DNA of 64,000 bases from Hydrogenovibrio halophilus DSM 15072 (GCF_000384235.1 NZ_KB913033.1:2177164-2241163); one strand, 5' to 3'; positions 38,053-47,583 are shown, counted from the first letter of the stretch. A program made the numbers and translations. Notes: generated from the sequence alone by a model not told the origin.

Positions 38053-38481
38053 ATGGGTGATTCAAGCGATTTTATTGAAAATTATCCGGCCTATCAGCCA
38101 AAACCGGGCGAAGAGTACATGAGCCCGGAAATGCTGGCCCATTTTCGGGAAAAGCTGCTGGCCTGGCGTCGTCAACTGGTGCATGAAGCCACCACCACCG
38201 TCAGCCATCTGCGTTCCGACTCCTCCACTCCGGCCGATCCCAGTGACCGTGCTTCTCAGGAAGAGGAATTCGCTCTGGAACTGCGTACCCGTGACCGCGA
38301 ACGCAAGCTGATTTCAAAAATCGACAAATCCCTCAAGGACATCGAAACCGGGGATTACGGTTACTGCAAAATCAGCGGCGACGAAATCGGCCTGGCCCGG
38401 ATGGAAGCCCGTCCGACCGCGACCATGACCGTGGAAATGAAAACCAAACAGGAAATGCGCGAAAAGCAAGGCATTGCCTGA
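38053..38481 (+). CDS. dksA: RNA polymerase-binding factor DksA with a degenerate zinc finger
   Basis: A 142-aa protein that enters the RNA polymerase secondary channel and works with ppGpp. The coiled coil and its tip are intact (ADPSDRASQEEEFALELRTRDRERKL, split here: the two tip Asp residues are in DPSD). Of the four zinc-binding cysteines only Cys105 remains (GYCKISGDEIG). The other three are Ser108, Thr126 and Met129. It is otherwise close to E. coli DksA, including LEARPTA-like MEARPTA. It may be a zinc-independent DksA, as known for Pseudomonas DksA2, although that one keeps two cysteines. Confidence 0.92.
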   Translation: MGDSSDFIENYPAYQPKPGEEYMSPEMLAHFREKLLAWRRQLVHEATTTVSHLRSDSSTPADPSDRASQEEEFALELRTRDRERKLISKIDKSLKDIETGDYGYCKISGDEIGLARMEARPTATMTVEMKTKQEMREKQGIA

Positions 38482-38512
38482 ACTGCTAACCTTTTAATCT
38501 CTGGATGGGCGT

Positions 38513-40138
38513 GTGCCGGATCCATGTCCCTCGCTGGAACAAAAAGTTGATCGGTTGACCGATCCTTCCGTCTACCCGCATCCGGTCTCAATGGTCACCA
38601 CCATTGAGACCCACATCTCCATCGTTTTTCTGACCGGCGACTATGCTTACAAGCTAAAAAAGCCGGTCGATTTCGGCTTTCTGGATTTCGCCACGCTGCC
38701 CCGACGCCAGCATTTCTGCGAGATGGAACTCACTCTGAACCGACGCACCGCGCCCCAGCTTTATCTGGACGTATGCCCGCTTTATGCCACAAAAGACGGC
38801 CTGAGCTTCAGCGCAGAGGCGGACAGCCCGGTTTGCGAATATCTAGTCAAGATGCGTCAGTTTGACCCCAACCAGGTCTTAAGCAAACAATTGTCGCCCC
38901 AACAGCCGTTAAGCGACGCCCAGACCCGCCAACTGGCGCAGACCATCGCCGAGCTGCACGACCAGGCCGAACCCTGCGAGGCGTCGGAGCCCTATGGGCA
39001 TCCCGATGATCTGATCCATCCGATGCTCGACAATTTTCCCACCCTGCTTCAGGCACTGGACCACCCGGAAGACCAATACCGCTTGCGCCAGCTGGCTGAA
39101 TGGACCCGTCACCGGCAGAGAACGCTTTGGGACGCCCTGATGCAACGCAAGCACGGTGGCTGGATTCGCGCCTGTCATGGCGATCTGCATCTGGACAACA
39201 TTACGCTGTTTGACCAGACCCCCGTGTTGTTTGACGGCATCGAGTTCAATGAACAGTTCCGCTGGATCGACCCGATCAACGATCTGGCGTTTCTGATGAC
39301 CGACCTGATTTTCCGTCGCCAATGGCCCATGAAAAACGCCCTGCTCAGTGACTATCTGCAACACACCGGGGATTACGCAGGCGCGGCACTGCTCCGGTTT
39401 TATCAGGCCTACCGGGCGCTGGTGCGTGCCAAAATCACCCTGCTTCGTCGTATGCAACTGCCCGACGATCAGATCGATCAGCGCGACCAGTTGACCCGCA
39501 AAGCACAAGACTACGTCCGTCAGGCCGAAAACGATGCCTATGACGTGTCCCCGCCGCAACTGATTCTGATGCAAGGGGTCAGTGGCAGCGGCAAGAGCAC
39601 GCTTGCCAGAGAGGCGCTGTCGCATTTCGGCCCGGCACCCGCGGTGGTGATCAGTTCCGATGTCGAACGCAAACGCCTGTTCGGCATTGCCCCGCAAACC
39701 CGGGTCGGCGAGGAACAGAAAACCGAACTTTACGGCGCGGACATGAATCGCCGGACCTACGAGCGGCTTCACCGGCTGGCCGAACAGTTACTGGCCGGCG
39801 GCGTGAATGTGATCGTGGATGCGACCAATCTGAAAGCCGCTTACCGTCAGAGTTTTCAGCGTCTGGCCCAAAACCAGCAGGCCTGGTACAAAGTCTGTTG
39901 TCTGCAAACCGATGCGCCCGAGGATCTCAACCGGTTGCGCCAGCGATTGCAGGCACGCGCCCGCCACAATCAGGACCCATCCGATGCCGACGAAACGGTG
40001 ATGCAACAGCAGCTGGCGCAGTTTGAACCGCCCGGTGCGGACGAAGCCGCATTGACCCTGCCGCTGGCGCAAGTCGACACCATCCGGCATTCACCGGCCT
40101 TTTCCGACTGGTTGCAGGCCGCCCCGACACACGCTTAA
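38513..40138 (+). CDS. Fusion of aminoglycoside-phosphotransferase-like kinase and P-loop kinase domains
   Basis: A 541-aa protein. The N-terminal half has the APH/choline-kinase fold with the catalytic HGDLHLDN at 222-229 and DGIEFNEQFRWIDPINDLAF. The C-terminal half is an ATP-binding P-loop (GVSGSGKST, 355-363) with a Zeta-toxin/Gluconokinase-like VDATNLKA. This two-domain family is widespread but uncharacterised. A GTG start is used; its Shine-Dalgarno sequence is weak. A one-mismatch palindrome lies in the P-loop part. Confidence 0.82.
   Translation: MPDPCPSLEQKVDRLTDPSVYPHPVSMVTTIETHISIVFLTGDYAYKLKKPVDFGFLDFATLPRRQHFCEMELTLNRRTAPQLYLDVCPLYATKDGLSFSAEADSPVCEYLVKMRQFDPNQVLSKQLSPQQPLSDAQTRQLAQTIAELHDQAEPCEASEPYGHPDDLIHPMLDNFPTLLQALDHPEDQYRLRQLAEWTRHRQRTLWDALMQRKHGGWIRACHGDLHLDNITLFDQTPVLFDGIEFNEQFRWIDPINDLAFLMTDLIFRRQWPMKNALLSDYLQHTGDYAGAALLRFYQAYRALVRAKITLLRRMQLPDDQIDQRDQLTRKAQDYVRQAENDAYDVSPPQLILMQGVSGSGKSTLAREALSHFGPAPAVVISSDVERKRLFGIAPQTRVGEEQKTELYGADMNRRTYERLHRLAEQLLAGGVNVIVDATNLKAAYRQSFQRLAQNQQAWYKVCCLQTDAPEDLNRLRQRLQARARHNQDPSDADETVMQQQLAQFEPPGADEAALTLPLAQVDTIRHSPAFSDWLQAAPTHA
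39876..39887. repeat. Dispersed palindrome, one mismatch (AGCAGGCCTGGT)
   Basis: 11 of 12 match (C to G at base 2), inside the two-domain kinase gene; same variant as at 28803. Confidence 0.6.
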
Positions 40139-40168
40139 GTCTGACCGAATTCGGCCGTTACAGAGTGT

Positions 40169-40771
40169 ATGAGAATCCATGACGTTTTTAGCCTACGCCT
40201 GTTTCGGACGCTGATGGTCGCCGCCATCAGTGGCATGGCATTGGCCACCTACGCGGCCGAAAACCCGGAACAGGTCGATAAAGTCAAACTGGTCGGCATC
40301 AATCTGGCCGAGGCCGATGTCGACACGGTGCGCCAGCATTTGTGGCAAATCGGCGGCTTTACACTGGCCCGAAAATCCAACGGCCACAACTTCGACAAAT
40401 TTTTTACCCGCAGCCGCCTGGAAGACAGTTATTACCTGAGATTCCGCTATGACCCTCAGGGCAAGGTCACTTCGGCCTATCGCCTGTTCCGCCCGCAAAG
40501 CACACACCAAAGCAATCAGCGTGGCCCTATCCAGACGCGGGATGTGGCCCGTGAGCTGATCCGGGAGATCGGCCAGCCCAGCCGCACCGAATACAAAACC
40601 TGGTCGGGCATGCCGGGCTACCACGCCTACACCTGGGAAGGCGACGCCCTGACCATACGCGTTGACCGGGTCGGCAGCGATCCGCTGGGGCCGGTGTTCA
40701 TCGAATACACCCTCGACCGCGATCCGTACGAGGTGGATCCCGCGCTTGCCTTGCGGCAACCACAGGGATAG
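40169..40771 (+). CDS. Secreted protein of unknown function
   Basis: A 200-aa protein with a typical signal peptide (basic N-terminus, hydrophobic core LMVAAISGMALATYA, probable cut near residue 29). The mature part has an alternating-strand pattern, with KVKLVGINLAEADVDTVRQ at the start and YYLRFRYDPQGKVTSAYRLF in the middle. I do not recognise the family. It lies between the two-domain kinase and a short unknown gene. Confidence 0.7.
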   Translation: MRIHDVFSLRLFRTLMVAAISGMALATYAAENPEQVDKVKLVGINLAEADVDTVRQHLWQIGGFTLARKSNGHNFDKFFTRSRLEDSYYLRFRYDPQGKVTSAYRLFRPQSTHQSNQRGPIQTRDVARELIREIGQPSRTEYKTWSGMPGYHAYTWEGDALTIRVDRVGSDPLGPVFIEYTLDRDPYEVDPALALRQPQG

Positions 40772-40802
40772 AATGGAATAGCGCTTTCAGAGGAAAAACG
40801 TT

Positions 40803-41027
40803 ATGGAAATCAATGGACAGAATGCGGCTTATCAAGCGATGCAAGGCATGAACGATGGGTTCCAGCGACTCAATCAGAACGCTCAGGTACTGGCCACGCC
40901 AGCGCATCCGGATCAAGCTGAATCACTGGTGAACCTCAATCAGAACGAAACCCAGGTTCAGAGCAGCGCCAAAGCCCTGAAAGCCCATGACGACATGCTG
41001 GGCACTCTGATCGATATCATGGCCTGA
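40803..41027 (+). CDS. Short protein with a flagellar-rod-like C-terminus (74 aa)
   Basis: AGAGG precedes the ATG at about 40789. The last 33 residues (from LVNLNQNETQVQSSAKALK to MLGTLIDIMA) resemble the C-terminal helix of rod/hook proteins such as FlgG and FlgE, which read 'v.mi..qr.y.an.k.i...d.mlgtli.l'. No flagellar gene is nearby. It might be an uncharacterised small family or a solo domain; the function is unknown. Confidence 0.65.
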   Translation: MEINGQNAAYQAMQGMNDGFQRLNQNAQVLATPAHPDQAESLVNLNQNETQVQSSAKALKAHDDMLGTLIDIMA

Positions 41028-41056
41028 CCCCAGCGATCCAAGCCCGTCTTTTCGGG

Positions 41057-41665
41057 TCAACACTCCACGCTGAGCCCCACCCCGTTTTCCAGCCAGAACG
41101 CCGCCACGTTTGACCAGGCCTGGTCACAATGCTGGAACGCATGATCGCCGCCATCAAACCACACCACTTCTGCCTGAGGAATGCCCTGATAAGCCAGGCG
41201 CGTCCGGTTCGAATCAATGATTTCATCGTCGCCGTCCAGCAGAATCAGGGATGGTCCAATCGCCTCGGCTGAGACTTCGTAGCCTTTCAACGCCTGCAGG
41301 TAATCCTGATCAACGCAAATCGCCTCGCCTGTGTGCGGATGGGTGTAATCGCCGAAATAAGGGGCAAACACCGAATCCAGAGCCAGTGCCGGATTGATCC
41401 ACACCGACGGCAGCCCATAACGCGCACCCAGCCATCTGGCCCAGAAACCGCCCAATGACGACCCCATCACGCCCTGAATTGGCGTCCGGTCGGCCTGTGC
41501 GGACGCAAACAGGGACTGAAAAAACGCGGCACTCTGATCCGGGGCACTTTGAGGCCAGGTGGGCCGACTGAACGGGACCGACAGACAGGCCTGGGTTTTG
41601 TGGTCGAACCACTGTGCCTTGGCGCTTTCGCCACTGCTTAAAAAGCCATGCAAATACAAAATCAT
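41057..41665 (-). CDS. yqiA: YqiA/YcfP family alpha/beta-fold esterase
   Basis: A 202-aa alpha/beta hydrolase. YLHGFLSSGES at the N-terminus, the nucleophile Ser in GVMGSSLGGFWARWLG, the Asp in LLDGDDEIID, and the His in FDGGDHAFQH complete the triad. YqiA hydrolyses short acyl esters in vitro; its natural substrate is unknown. The gene overlaps the start region of recJ on the other strand (the recJ ATG is at 41681). An exact dispersed palindrome is inside. Confidence 0.9.
   Translation of the reverse strand: MILYLHGFLSSGESAKAQWFDHKTQACLSVPFSRPTWPQSAPDQSAAFFQSLFASAQADRTPIQGVMGSSLGGFWARWLGARYGLPSVWINPALALDSVFAPYFGDYTHPHTGEAICVDQDYLQALKGYEVSAEAIGPSLILLDGDDEIIDSNRTRLAYQGIPQAEVVWFDGGDHAFQHCDQAWSNVAAFWLENGVGLSVEC
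41113..41124. repeat. Dispersed palindrome ACCAGGCCTGGT, copy 9 (exact)
   Basis: Exact copy near the 3' end of yqiA, with TTTG on the left and CACAA on the right. Confidence 0.9.
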
Positions 41666-41680
41666 GATAGGATACCGTTC

Positions 41681-43561
41681 ATGTTAAATGCCTCTCCCCA
41701 ACCTGTTACCAACGACCCCAATCCGTCCTCTGAACCCGCTGACGCCCCAACCGAAGAGCGGGCACTGGTCGAACGCGCCTACGAGCCATCGATCTATCAG
41801 GCCGCCCTGTCATTGGGACTGACCCCGCTTCAGGCGCATCTGGCCGGATGCCGGTTGACGCTGGCGGATTTGCCGCCTCAGTCTGCGGACAATGCACAGA
41901 CACTGGTTGAGGCGATTCAACCCATTGTACGGCCCCGTTTGCAGCACCTGCAACCGCCCACCTCACTGCATCAGGCCAGACAGGCGGGCCAATTGATTGC
42001 CGACGCGGTACAGAGCCAAGGCAAAATCGTACTGGCGACCGATTATGACACCGACGGCGTCACCTCGGCCAGCATTGCCGCCCGGGCGCTGATGGATTTT
42101 TTCGGCGTCGGCGCAGAGCGCATTGTCCCCGTGATCAGTGAGCGCCAGCATGGCTATGGCATCAACGACGACACCGTCGAACGCATTCTGGCGATTGAAC
42201 CGCCGGTGGCGCTGGTGCTTTCCGCCGATCAGGGCTCCAGCGACGAACCCAGAATCGCGCGTCTCAAACAGGCCGGATTGCGAGTGTGCGTGACCGACCA
42301 TCACCAGATTCCGTCCGACGGGCCGCCTGCCAGTGCCGACTGCGTGGTCAACCCCCAACATCCCGAGTGCGACTACGACACCCGCGTTGCCGGATGTTAC
42401 GTGATCTTTCTGGTAATGAGTCAGGCCCGACAGGAATTGATTGACCGGGGTCATCTGCCGGCCGACACGCCCTCGCTCAAGCCATTGCTGGATCTGGTGG
42501 CACTGGGCACGGTGGCCGACAGCGTCAGCCTGAAAAGCGCCAATAATCGGGCGGTGGTCAGCGCGGGTCTCAAAGCCATTAACCAGGCCATCCATCAGAA
42601 CCGACACCCGGTCTGGCAGGCTCTGGCGCAATTTCAATCTTTTAAGGACGCGCCCGTGGATGCGGAATACCTGGGTTTTCAGGTGGCCACGCGCATCAAT
42701 GCGGCCAGCCGTGTCAGCGATGTCAACACCGCGTTCGCGTTTCTCAATGCCGTTGACACGCCCAGTGCGCTGACCGCTCTGCAAAGACTCGATGCCGACA
42801 ACCACGAAAGACGCGCGCAACAGGCCGAGATGCTGCAAAAAGCCGAAGCCTATGCCCAGAGCATCTATCACCCCGGCAAGTTTTCCCTGTGCCTGCCCCT
42901 GCAGGGCAATGCGGGCATTCAAGGCATCATTGCCACCCGCATCGGCGAAAGCTATTATCGCCCCACCCTGGCCATGACCGATCTGAACGACGGCACTCTG
43001 GCCGGAAGCGGCCGCGCCATCGTCCCCGAAGTGAATCTGAAGCAGGCGTTTGAAACCATTGCCGAAGCCAACCCCGGGCTGTTCCGCTCATTGGGCGGGC
43101 ACAGTGCGGCGGCGGGCTGCATGATCGAGAAATCCGGGTTTGAAGTATTTGCTCAGGCTTTTGAGGAAGAAGTGGCCCGACAGCTTGACCATCAGCGCCC
43201 CATTCCAAAATTGGATACAGACGGCCATCTCGCGCCACAGCAACTGACGTTGCAGACGGTCAATGAAATCGAACAACTGGCGCCTTTCGGGCGCGAATGG
43301 CCCAAACCGCATTTTTATGGGGATTTCATCGTGGCCCAGCATCGCTGGATCGGTCAAACCCGAACCCATGCGGTGCTGCAGTTACAGGCCCCGGACGGCA
43401 AACGGCACGAAGCCATCTGGTTCAATGCCATTGCCAAAGCGGGCGAGCCCTTTCCTTTCGCCCTCAACAGCGTGGTGCGCTGTGTGTACGAGCTGACCTG
43501 CAAACGCTTCCGCGGTCGTGAAAGCCTGCAGCTCAAGATCGTTCACATGAATCTGCCCTGA
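41681..43561 (+). CDS. recJ: Single-stranded-DNA-specific exonuclease RecJ (DHH family)
   Basis: A 626-aa 5'-3' exonuclease of recombination and repair. The DHH-family motifs are DYDTDGVTS (121-129), SADQGSS (181-187), TDHHQ (205-209) and LGTVAD, followed by the DHHA1 region with GGHSAAAGCMIE and a C-terminal OB-like domain. The second motif is unusual: most RecJ have DCG(I/T), here DQGS. The start at 41681 has AGGA upstream. RecJ next to the hom-thrC group is a common order. Confidence 0.93.
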   Translation: MLNASPQPVTNDPNPSSEPADAPTEERALVERAYEPSIYQAALSLGLTPLQAHLAGCRLTLADLPPQSADNAQTLVEAIQPIVRPRLQHLQPPTSLHQARQAGQLIADAVQSQGKIVLATDYDTDGVTSASIAARALMDFFGVGAERIVPVISERQHGYGINDDTVERILAIEPPVALVLSADQGSSDEPRIARLKQAGLRVCVTDHHQIPSDGPPASADCVVNPQHPECDYDTRVAGCYVIFLVMSQARQELIDRGHLPADTPSLKPLLDLVALGTVADSVSLKSANNRAVVSAGLKAINQAIHQNRHPVWQALAQFQSFKDAPVDAEYLGFQVATRINAASRVSDVNTAFAFLNAVDTPSALTALQRLDADNHERRAQQAEMLQKAEAYAQSIYHPGKFSLCLPLQGNAGIQGIIATRIGESYYRPTLAMTDLNDGTLAGSGRAIVPEVNLKQAFETIAEANPGLFRSLGGHSAAAGCMIEKSGFEVFAQAFEEEVARQLDHQRPIPKLDTDGHLAPQQLTLQTVNEIEQLAPFGREWPKPHFYGDFIVAQHRWIGQTRTHAVLQLQAPDGKRHEAIWFNAIAKAGEPFPFALNSVVRCVYELTCKRFRGRESLQLKIVHMNLP

Positions 43562-43589
43562 GCGTTACAAACGTTAGGCGTTGCCTTTC

Positions 43590-45074
43590 TTACTGCCCTT
43601 TCAAAAAAGCCAGAATCGTCGGTTCGATCTCGGCCTTGTCGATGATGGTTTTCTGGGTCACGGGCAACTCAAACAAACGACTGATCTGAGACGAAATCGC
43701 CGCACCACTGAGTTCGGACACGGCTTTAAGCGCATCGACATCATGCTGGTAATGCTCACCAGTCAATGCTTCGGCGATGATGGTCGAGAATTTGGTCCAT
43801 TCTGCAGTGGAATAGGCGATGGTCACCAGTGACGGATCCTGTCTCTGGGTCTGATACGGCTTCAAACAGGTGGCGGTATGTGGACACATCAGGTAGCCCT
43901 TCTGCTCAAACGCTTGCTTGATGTAGGCTTTGCCCTCGCTGTCCGAACAGTAATCCGCCGCAAAAATCGCCTGCACTTGCGCCAGTTCCGCATCGCTCAA
44001 TTGATAATGGTCTTCCCGATCCAGTTGCTCCATCAGCTCACGGGTGCGTTCCGGCCCGAACAGATCAAACAGAATGCGTTCGATGTTCGACGACTTGAGA
44101 ATGTCCATCGCCGGGGAGGTGGTGGGGATCACATCGCGATTGCGCAGATCGTAACAACCGGTCTCAATAAAGCGCGTCAACACATTGTTTTGATTAGAGG
44201 CAATGTGAATCTGTTCGACCGGTAGCCCCATCTTGTAGGCGTAATAGCCTCCCAAGGCATTGCCGAAATTGCCACTGGGCACATTCAGATACACCTTTTC
44301 GCCCATGGTGATCGCGTTCTGGCGCACCAGCGCCAGATAGCTGTAGAGGTGGTAAATGGTCTGGAAAATGATCCGACCGAAGTTCACCGAGTTGGCCGCT
44401 GACAGATAAATGTCCTGATCTTCCAGCGTCTGGCGGAAAGTGTCGGAGGTCAGCAGCTTTTTCAACGCGGTCTGGGCATCGTCGAAATCGCCCTTGATGC
44501 CGATCACTTTCAGGTTGTCTGCGGCTTCGGTCACCATTTGCAGGCGCTGAACGTCGGACGTGCCGCCGTCCGGGTACAGACAGGCCACTTGCACATGGCT
44601 ACGCGCCTTGAAGGTTTCCAGCGCCGCCGGTCCGGTGTCGCCACTGGTGGCCGCCAGAATCAGAAATTTCTCCTGACGCTGCTCCGCCACCGCCGACAGC
44701 ACCTGACCGAAGGGCTGCAGCGCCATGTCCTTGAACGCACGCGTGGGGCCATGAAACAGTTCACTGACATAAAGGTCGTCGTACAGCTTGACCACCGGCA
44801 CCGGGTTGGTGGGCTCGTCAAAATCGTTGTAGCGACCAACGGCCTGCGCAATCACATCCGGGTCAATGTCGACTTCAAAGGCGTCCAGAATCGCGGTGGC
44901 CAGAGTCTGGTAATCGGACTGAATATGCGCCTGCAGAAACGGCAAGCCCAGATCGGGCAGACTTTCCGGCGAATAAAGCCCGCCGAAAGACGACATCGGG
45001 CTGAGAATGGCCTGCGAAAACGTAAACTTGGGCGGGCGTTGCCCATCATTGCCCCGGGTTTCAATGAAATTCAT
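43590..45074 (-). CDS. thrC: Threonine synthase
   Basis: PLP enzyme making threonine from O-phosphohomoserine, 494 aa. The PLP lysine is in HGPTRAFKDMALQP; AATSGDTGPAALE and GNFGNALGGYYA bind phosphate. It is the longer, ThrC type I form. AGGA precedes the ATG. It ends the minus-strand series alaC-hom-COG4255-thrC, the expected aspartate-pathway grouping. Confidence 0.96.
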   Translation of the reverse strand: MNFIETRGNDGQRPPKFTFSQAILSPMSSFGGLYSPESLPDLGLPFLQAHIQSDYQTLATAILDAFEVDIDPDVIAQAVGRYNDFDEPTNPVPVVKLYDDLYVSELFHGPTRAFKDMALQPFGQVLSAVAEQRQEKFLILAATSGDTGPAALETFKARSHVQVACLYPDGGTSDVQRLQMVTEAADNLKVIGIKGDFDDAQTALKKLLTSDTFRQTLEDQDIYLSAANSVNFGRIIFQTIYHLYSYLALVRQNAITMGEKVYLNVPSGNFGNALGGYYAYKMGLPVEQIHIASNQNNVLTRFIETGCYDLRNRDVIPTTSPAMDILKSSNIERILFDLFGPERTRELMEQLDREDHYQLSDAELAQVQAIFAADYCSDSEGKAYIKQAFEQKGYLMCPHTATCLKPYQTQRQDPSLVTIAYSTAEWTKFSTIIAEALTGEHYQHDVDALKAVSELSGAAISSQISRLFELPVTQKTIIDKAEIEPTILAFLKGQ

Positions 45075-45129
45075 GCAAAGTTCCTGTCAATGGATCTTAA
45101 TAAAATAGCTTAATAAAATCTGGCAAATA

Positions 45130-46248
45130 TTATAGCGCATACCAATGGCGGAGTGAGCGTCGAAAACGCCAGAAACGACGGGCGGCACTGGGCGTCAGAT
45201 AAAAGCGCCCCAGCGTCCCGAGGTCGATGAACACCGAATCCAACGCCCCGGATTTCAAGGCGTTTGCGATGGGCACAAACCAGTCCGTTTCCAGCGACTG
45301 CCACACCGAATGGCCCTGCGCCGGATCGGTCAGACTGCCCAGTTCGGGCAGGGCGTCGCTCAAATGAATCAGGGTGTGACGGCATGGTGGATGGGTTTGC
45401 GCCCTTTTCCACCAGGCCTGGTAAGTTTTGCATGGTGGCAGCCACTGGCTGTTGCTCAGATCGGCCAGTGCTTTCAGATACAGGGACTCGCCGGCAATCG
45501 CGGCCTCCGGGCGGGAACGCACTTCGCCCAGCGTGCCTTCGCCCCACAGCCAGATGCCGTTGATTTCCGGTTGTCCGACCTCTCGGCGCTGTTCGTTGAC
45601 CGCCTGTTGATGAAACAGCATCTGCGCTTCATTCATCAGGCTGTGCCAGTGACTGGCCGCGTTGCCGGTGGGCAAAATCGCATCCACCGACTGGTTGGCT
45701 GCCTGGGCCAGCGGCGTGGTCTGCAGGGAAATCGCCTGCGGCATGCCCAATAACCACAGGGTCGGCGACAGCCAGTGCAACCGCACCCCATCCGCTTTGA
45801 AATGCTGATTGAAGGCGTCAAACAGCGCCTCCGCTTCCTGCGGTTGAATCGCCAGATTGTCAGGTGGGAACAAACGCAAGGTATCACGGTCCGGCACCAG
45901 CTGTACCGGGGACACGATCACCCAGAAAGGGTTGTGTGCCAGCAGGGAAGGCGCATCGGCCAGCAAATGCGCCAGCACAGGCGCTTCGGCCAGCGTTTGC
46001 GGCTGATGAAACAGGTACGATGCCTGCGCCGCCAGGCCGGTTTTCTGTGAACGGTAATGATTGGCTCTGGCCAGAAGGCGGCGGCCATTTGGCCAGGCCC
46101 GGTCCAGCTTTTTCAGGGCGTCGGATCGTGAGGCGGCCGAATCATCCTGGTACAGCGCCGAAAACCAGTCTCCGGCTTCGGGCCACCACAATGTCAGGGC
46201 CTTGGGGGCAGAGTTGCCCTGCGTGTCCGCATCGCCCTGTTCAGGCAT
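45130..46248 (-). CDS. COG4255-type protein (annotated elsewhere as cofactor-independent phosphoglycerate mutase-like)
   Basis: A 372-aa protein without clear catalytic motifs that I can place. The most conserved piece is EINGIWLWGEGTLG (about residues 230-245), preceded by MLFHQQAVNEQRR. Proteins of this kind lie between hom and thrC or recJ in many beta- and gammaproteobacteria. It begins 8 bp inside the end of hom. A regulatory or assembly role in amino acid synthesis is guessed from position only. An exact dispersed palindrome lies in the gene. Confidence 0.7.
   Translation of the reverse strand: MPEQGDADTQGNSAPKALTLWWPEAGDWFSALYQDDSAASRSDALKKLDRAWPNGRRLLARANHYRSQKTGLAAQASYLFHQPQTLAEAPVLAHLLADAPSLLAHNPFWVIVSPVQLVPDRDTLRLFPPDNLAIQPQEAEALFDAFNQHFKADGVRLHWLSPTLWLLGMPQAISLQTTPLAQAANQSVDAILPTGNAASHWHSLMNEAQMLFHQQAVNEQRREVGQPEINGIWLWGEGTLGEVRSRPEAAIAGESLYLKALADLSNSQWLPPCKTYQAWWKRAQTHPPCRHTLIHLSDALPELGSLTDPAQGHSVWQSLETDWFVPIANALKSGALDSVFIDLGTLGRFYLTPSAARRFWRFRRSLRHWYAL
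45411..45422. repeat. Dispersed palindrome ACCAGGCCTGGT, copy 10 (exact)
   Basis: Exact copy inside the COG4255-type gene, with CTTTTCC on the left and AAGTTTTG on the right. Confidence 0.9.
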
Positions 46249-47560
46249 CCAGAGCCCCGACCCGAATGCGCATGATTTTGCCGTCGATCTCTTCCATCGC
46301 CTGCAGGGATTTCACCGCTCGGTTCATGGCCTTTTCCGGCACCACATTGGTCAACATCACCAGCGTGGCGTCGTTCGGGTTCACCGCCGACGGTTCCTGA
46401 TGCAGCAATTCGATGTTGATGTCGAATTCGGCCAGAATCGTGGAGACTTTGGCCAGCACCCCGGAATTGTCGTGGGCGAAGAACCTCAGGTAATAGGCGG
46501 TTTCAATTTCTTCCACCGGCGCAACCGACTGAGTGCTGAGGCTGTTGGCCGCAAAGCCAAGCGCCGGAACGCGGTCGGCCGCAGGCTGGTGGCGCCAGCG
46601 AATCACATCAATCAGATCGGCCACCACCGCGCTGGCGGTCGGGCCACCACCGGCACCGGGACCGTAATAAAGCGTGGGCCCGACATGGTTGCCCTTGACC
46701 ATCACCGCGTTCATCACGCCGTTGATCTGCGACAGCAATACCGATTCCGGCACCAGTGTCGGATGCACGCGCAGGGAAAAGCCGTCGTCGGTGCGGCTGG
46801 CAATGCCCAGATGCTTGACCTGATAGCCCAGTTTCTGCGCGAACTGAATGTCTTCGGCGGTGATTTCGCTGATGCCTTCGGTGTAGACCTTGTCAAACTG
46901 CAACTCAATCCCGAAAGCGATGGACGCCATAATGGTCAGTTTGTGCGCCGCGTCCGTGCCTTCCACGTCAAAAGTCGGATCGGCTTCGGCATAGCCCAGT
47001 TCCTGCGCCGTGCGCAATACCTGATAAAAATCCGCTTCCGGATCGTTCATCTCGGTCAGAATGTAGTTGCCGGTGCCGTTGATGATGCCCGCCACCCACT
47101 CGATCCGATTGGCAGACAGTCCTTCCCGCAGCGCCTTGATAATGGGAATGCCACCGGCCACGGCCGCTTCATAAGCGATCATGACCTGATGTTGTTCGGC
47201 CAGAGCAAACAGTTCGTTGCCGTGTTCGGCAATCAGTGCCTTGTTGGCGGTGACAATGTGCTTGCCTGCTTTGATCGCCGCTTCCAGACACTCTTTGGCC
47301 AGCGTGGTGCCGCCCATCAGTTCGATCACAATGTCCACATCCGGGTGCCCGGCCACGGCCTTGGGGTCGTCGGTCAGCACCAGTGAGTCTGTGTTCAAGC
47401 CACGGGCACGCTCCAGATCGCGAACGGCGGCATGCGTGACCTCAATGGTGGTCTGGCCACCCAGGCGTCGCTCGATCTCCGTCAGGGTATCCCGCAGGAT
47501 GGTCAGGGTGCCACCACCAACCGTGCCCAGCCCGAGTAATCCGACTTTGATTTTTTCCAC
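46241..47560 (-). CDS. hom: Homoserine dehydrogenase
   Basis: NAD(P)H-dependent enzyme of the aspartate pathway (threonine, methionine). At 439 aa it has KVGLLGLGTVGGG at the N-terminus, the catalytic core with NGTGNYILTEM and AEADPTFDVEGTDAAHKL, and a C-terminal ACT domain with FFAHDNSGVLAK. I use the GTG at 47560 (GGAG 5 nt upstream); the GTG two codons earlier abuts that site. It lies between alaC and the COG4255-type gene. Confidence 0.96.
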   Translation of the reverse strand: MEKIKVGLLGLGTVGGGTLTILRDTLTEIERRLGGQTTIEVTHAAVRDLERARGLNTDSLVLTDDPKAVAGHPDVDIVIELMGGTTLAKECLEAAIKAGKHIVTANKALIAEHGNELFALAEQHQVMIAYEAAVAGGIPIIKALREGLSANRIEWVAGIINGTGNYILTEMNDPEADFYQVLRTAQELGYAEADPTFDVEGTDAAHKLTIMASIAFGIELQFDKVYTEGISEITAEDIQFAQKLGYQVKHLGIASRTDDGFSLRVHPTLVPESVLLSQINGVMNAVMVKGNHVGPTLYYGPGAGGGPTASAVVADLIDVIRWRHQPAADRVPALGFAANSLSTQSVAPVEEIETAYYLRFFAHDNSGVLAKVSTILAEFDINIELLHQEPSAVNPNDATLVMLTNVVPEKAMNRAVKSLQAMEEIDGKIMRIRVGALDA

Positions 47561-47583
47561 ACTCACTCCAATTGTTTTCCGTT

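Noticed and set aside
46092-46103. GCCAGGCCCGGT in the COG4255-type gene
   Set aside because: Two mismatches; not counted as a copy. Similar partial matches in ligA (about 33805) and recJ (about 42583) were also left out.
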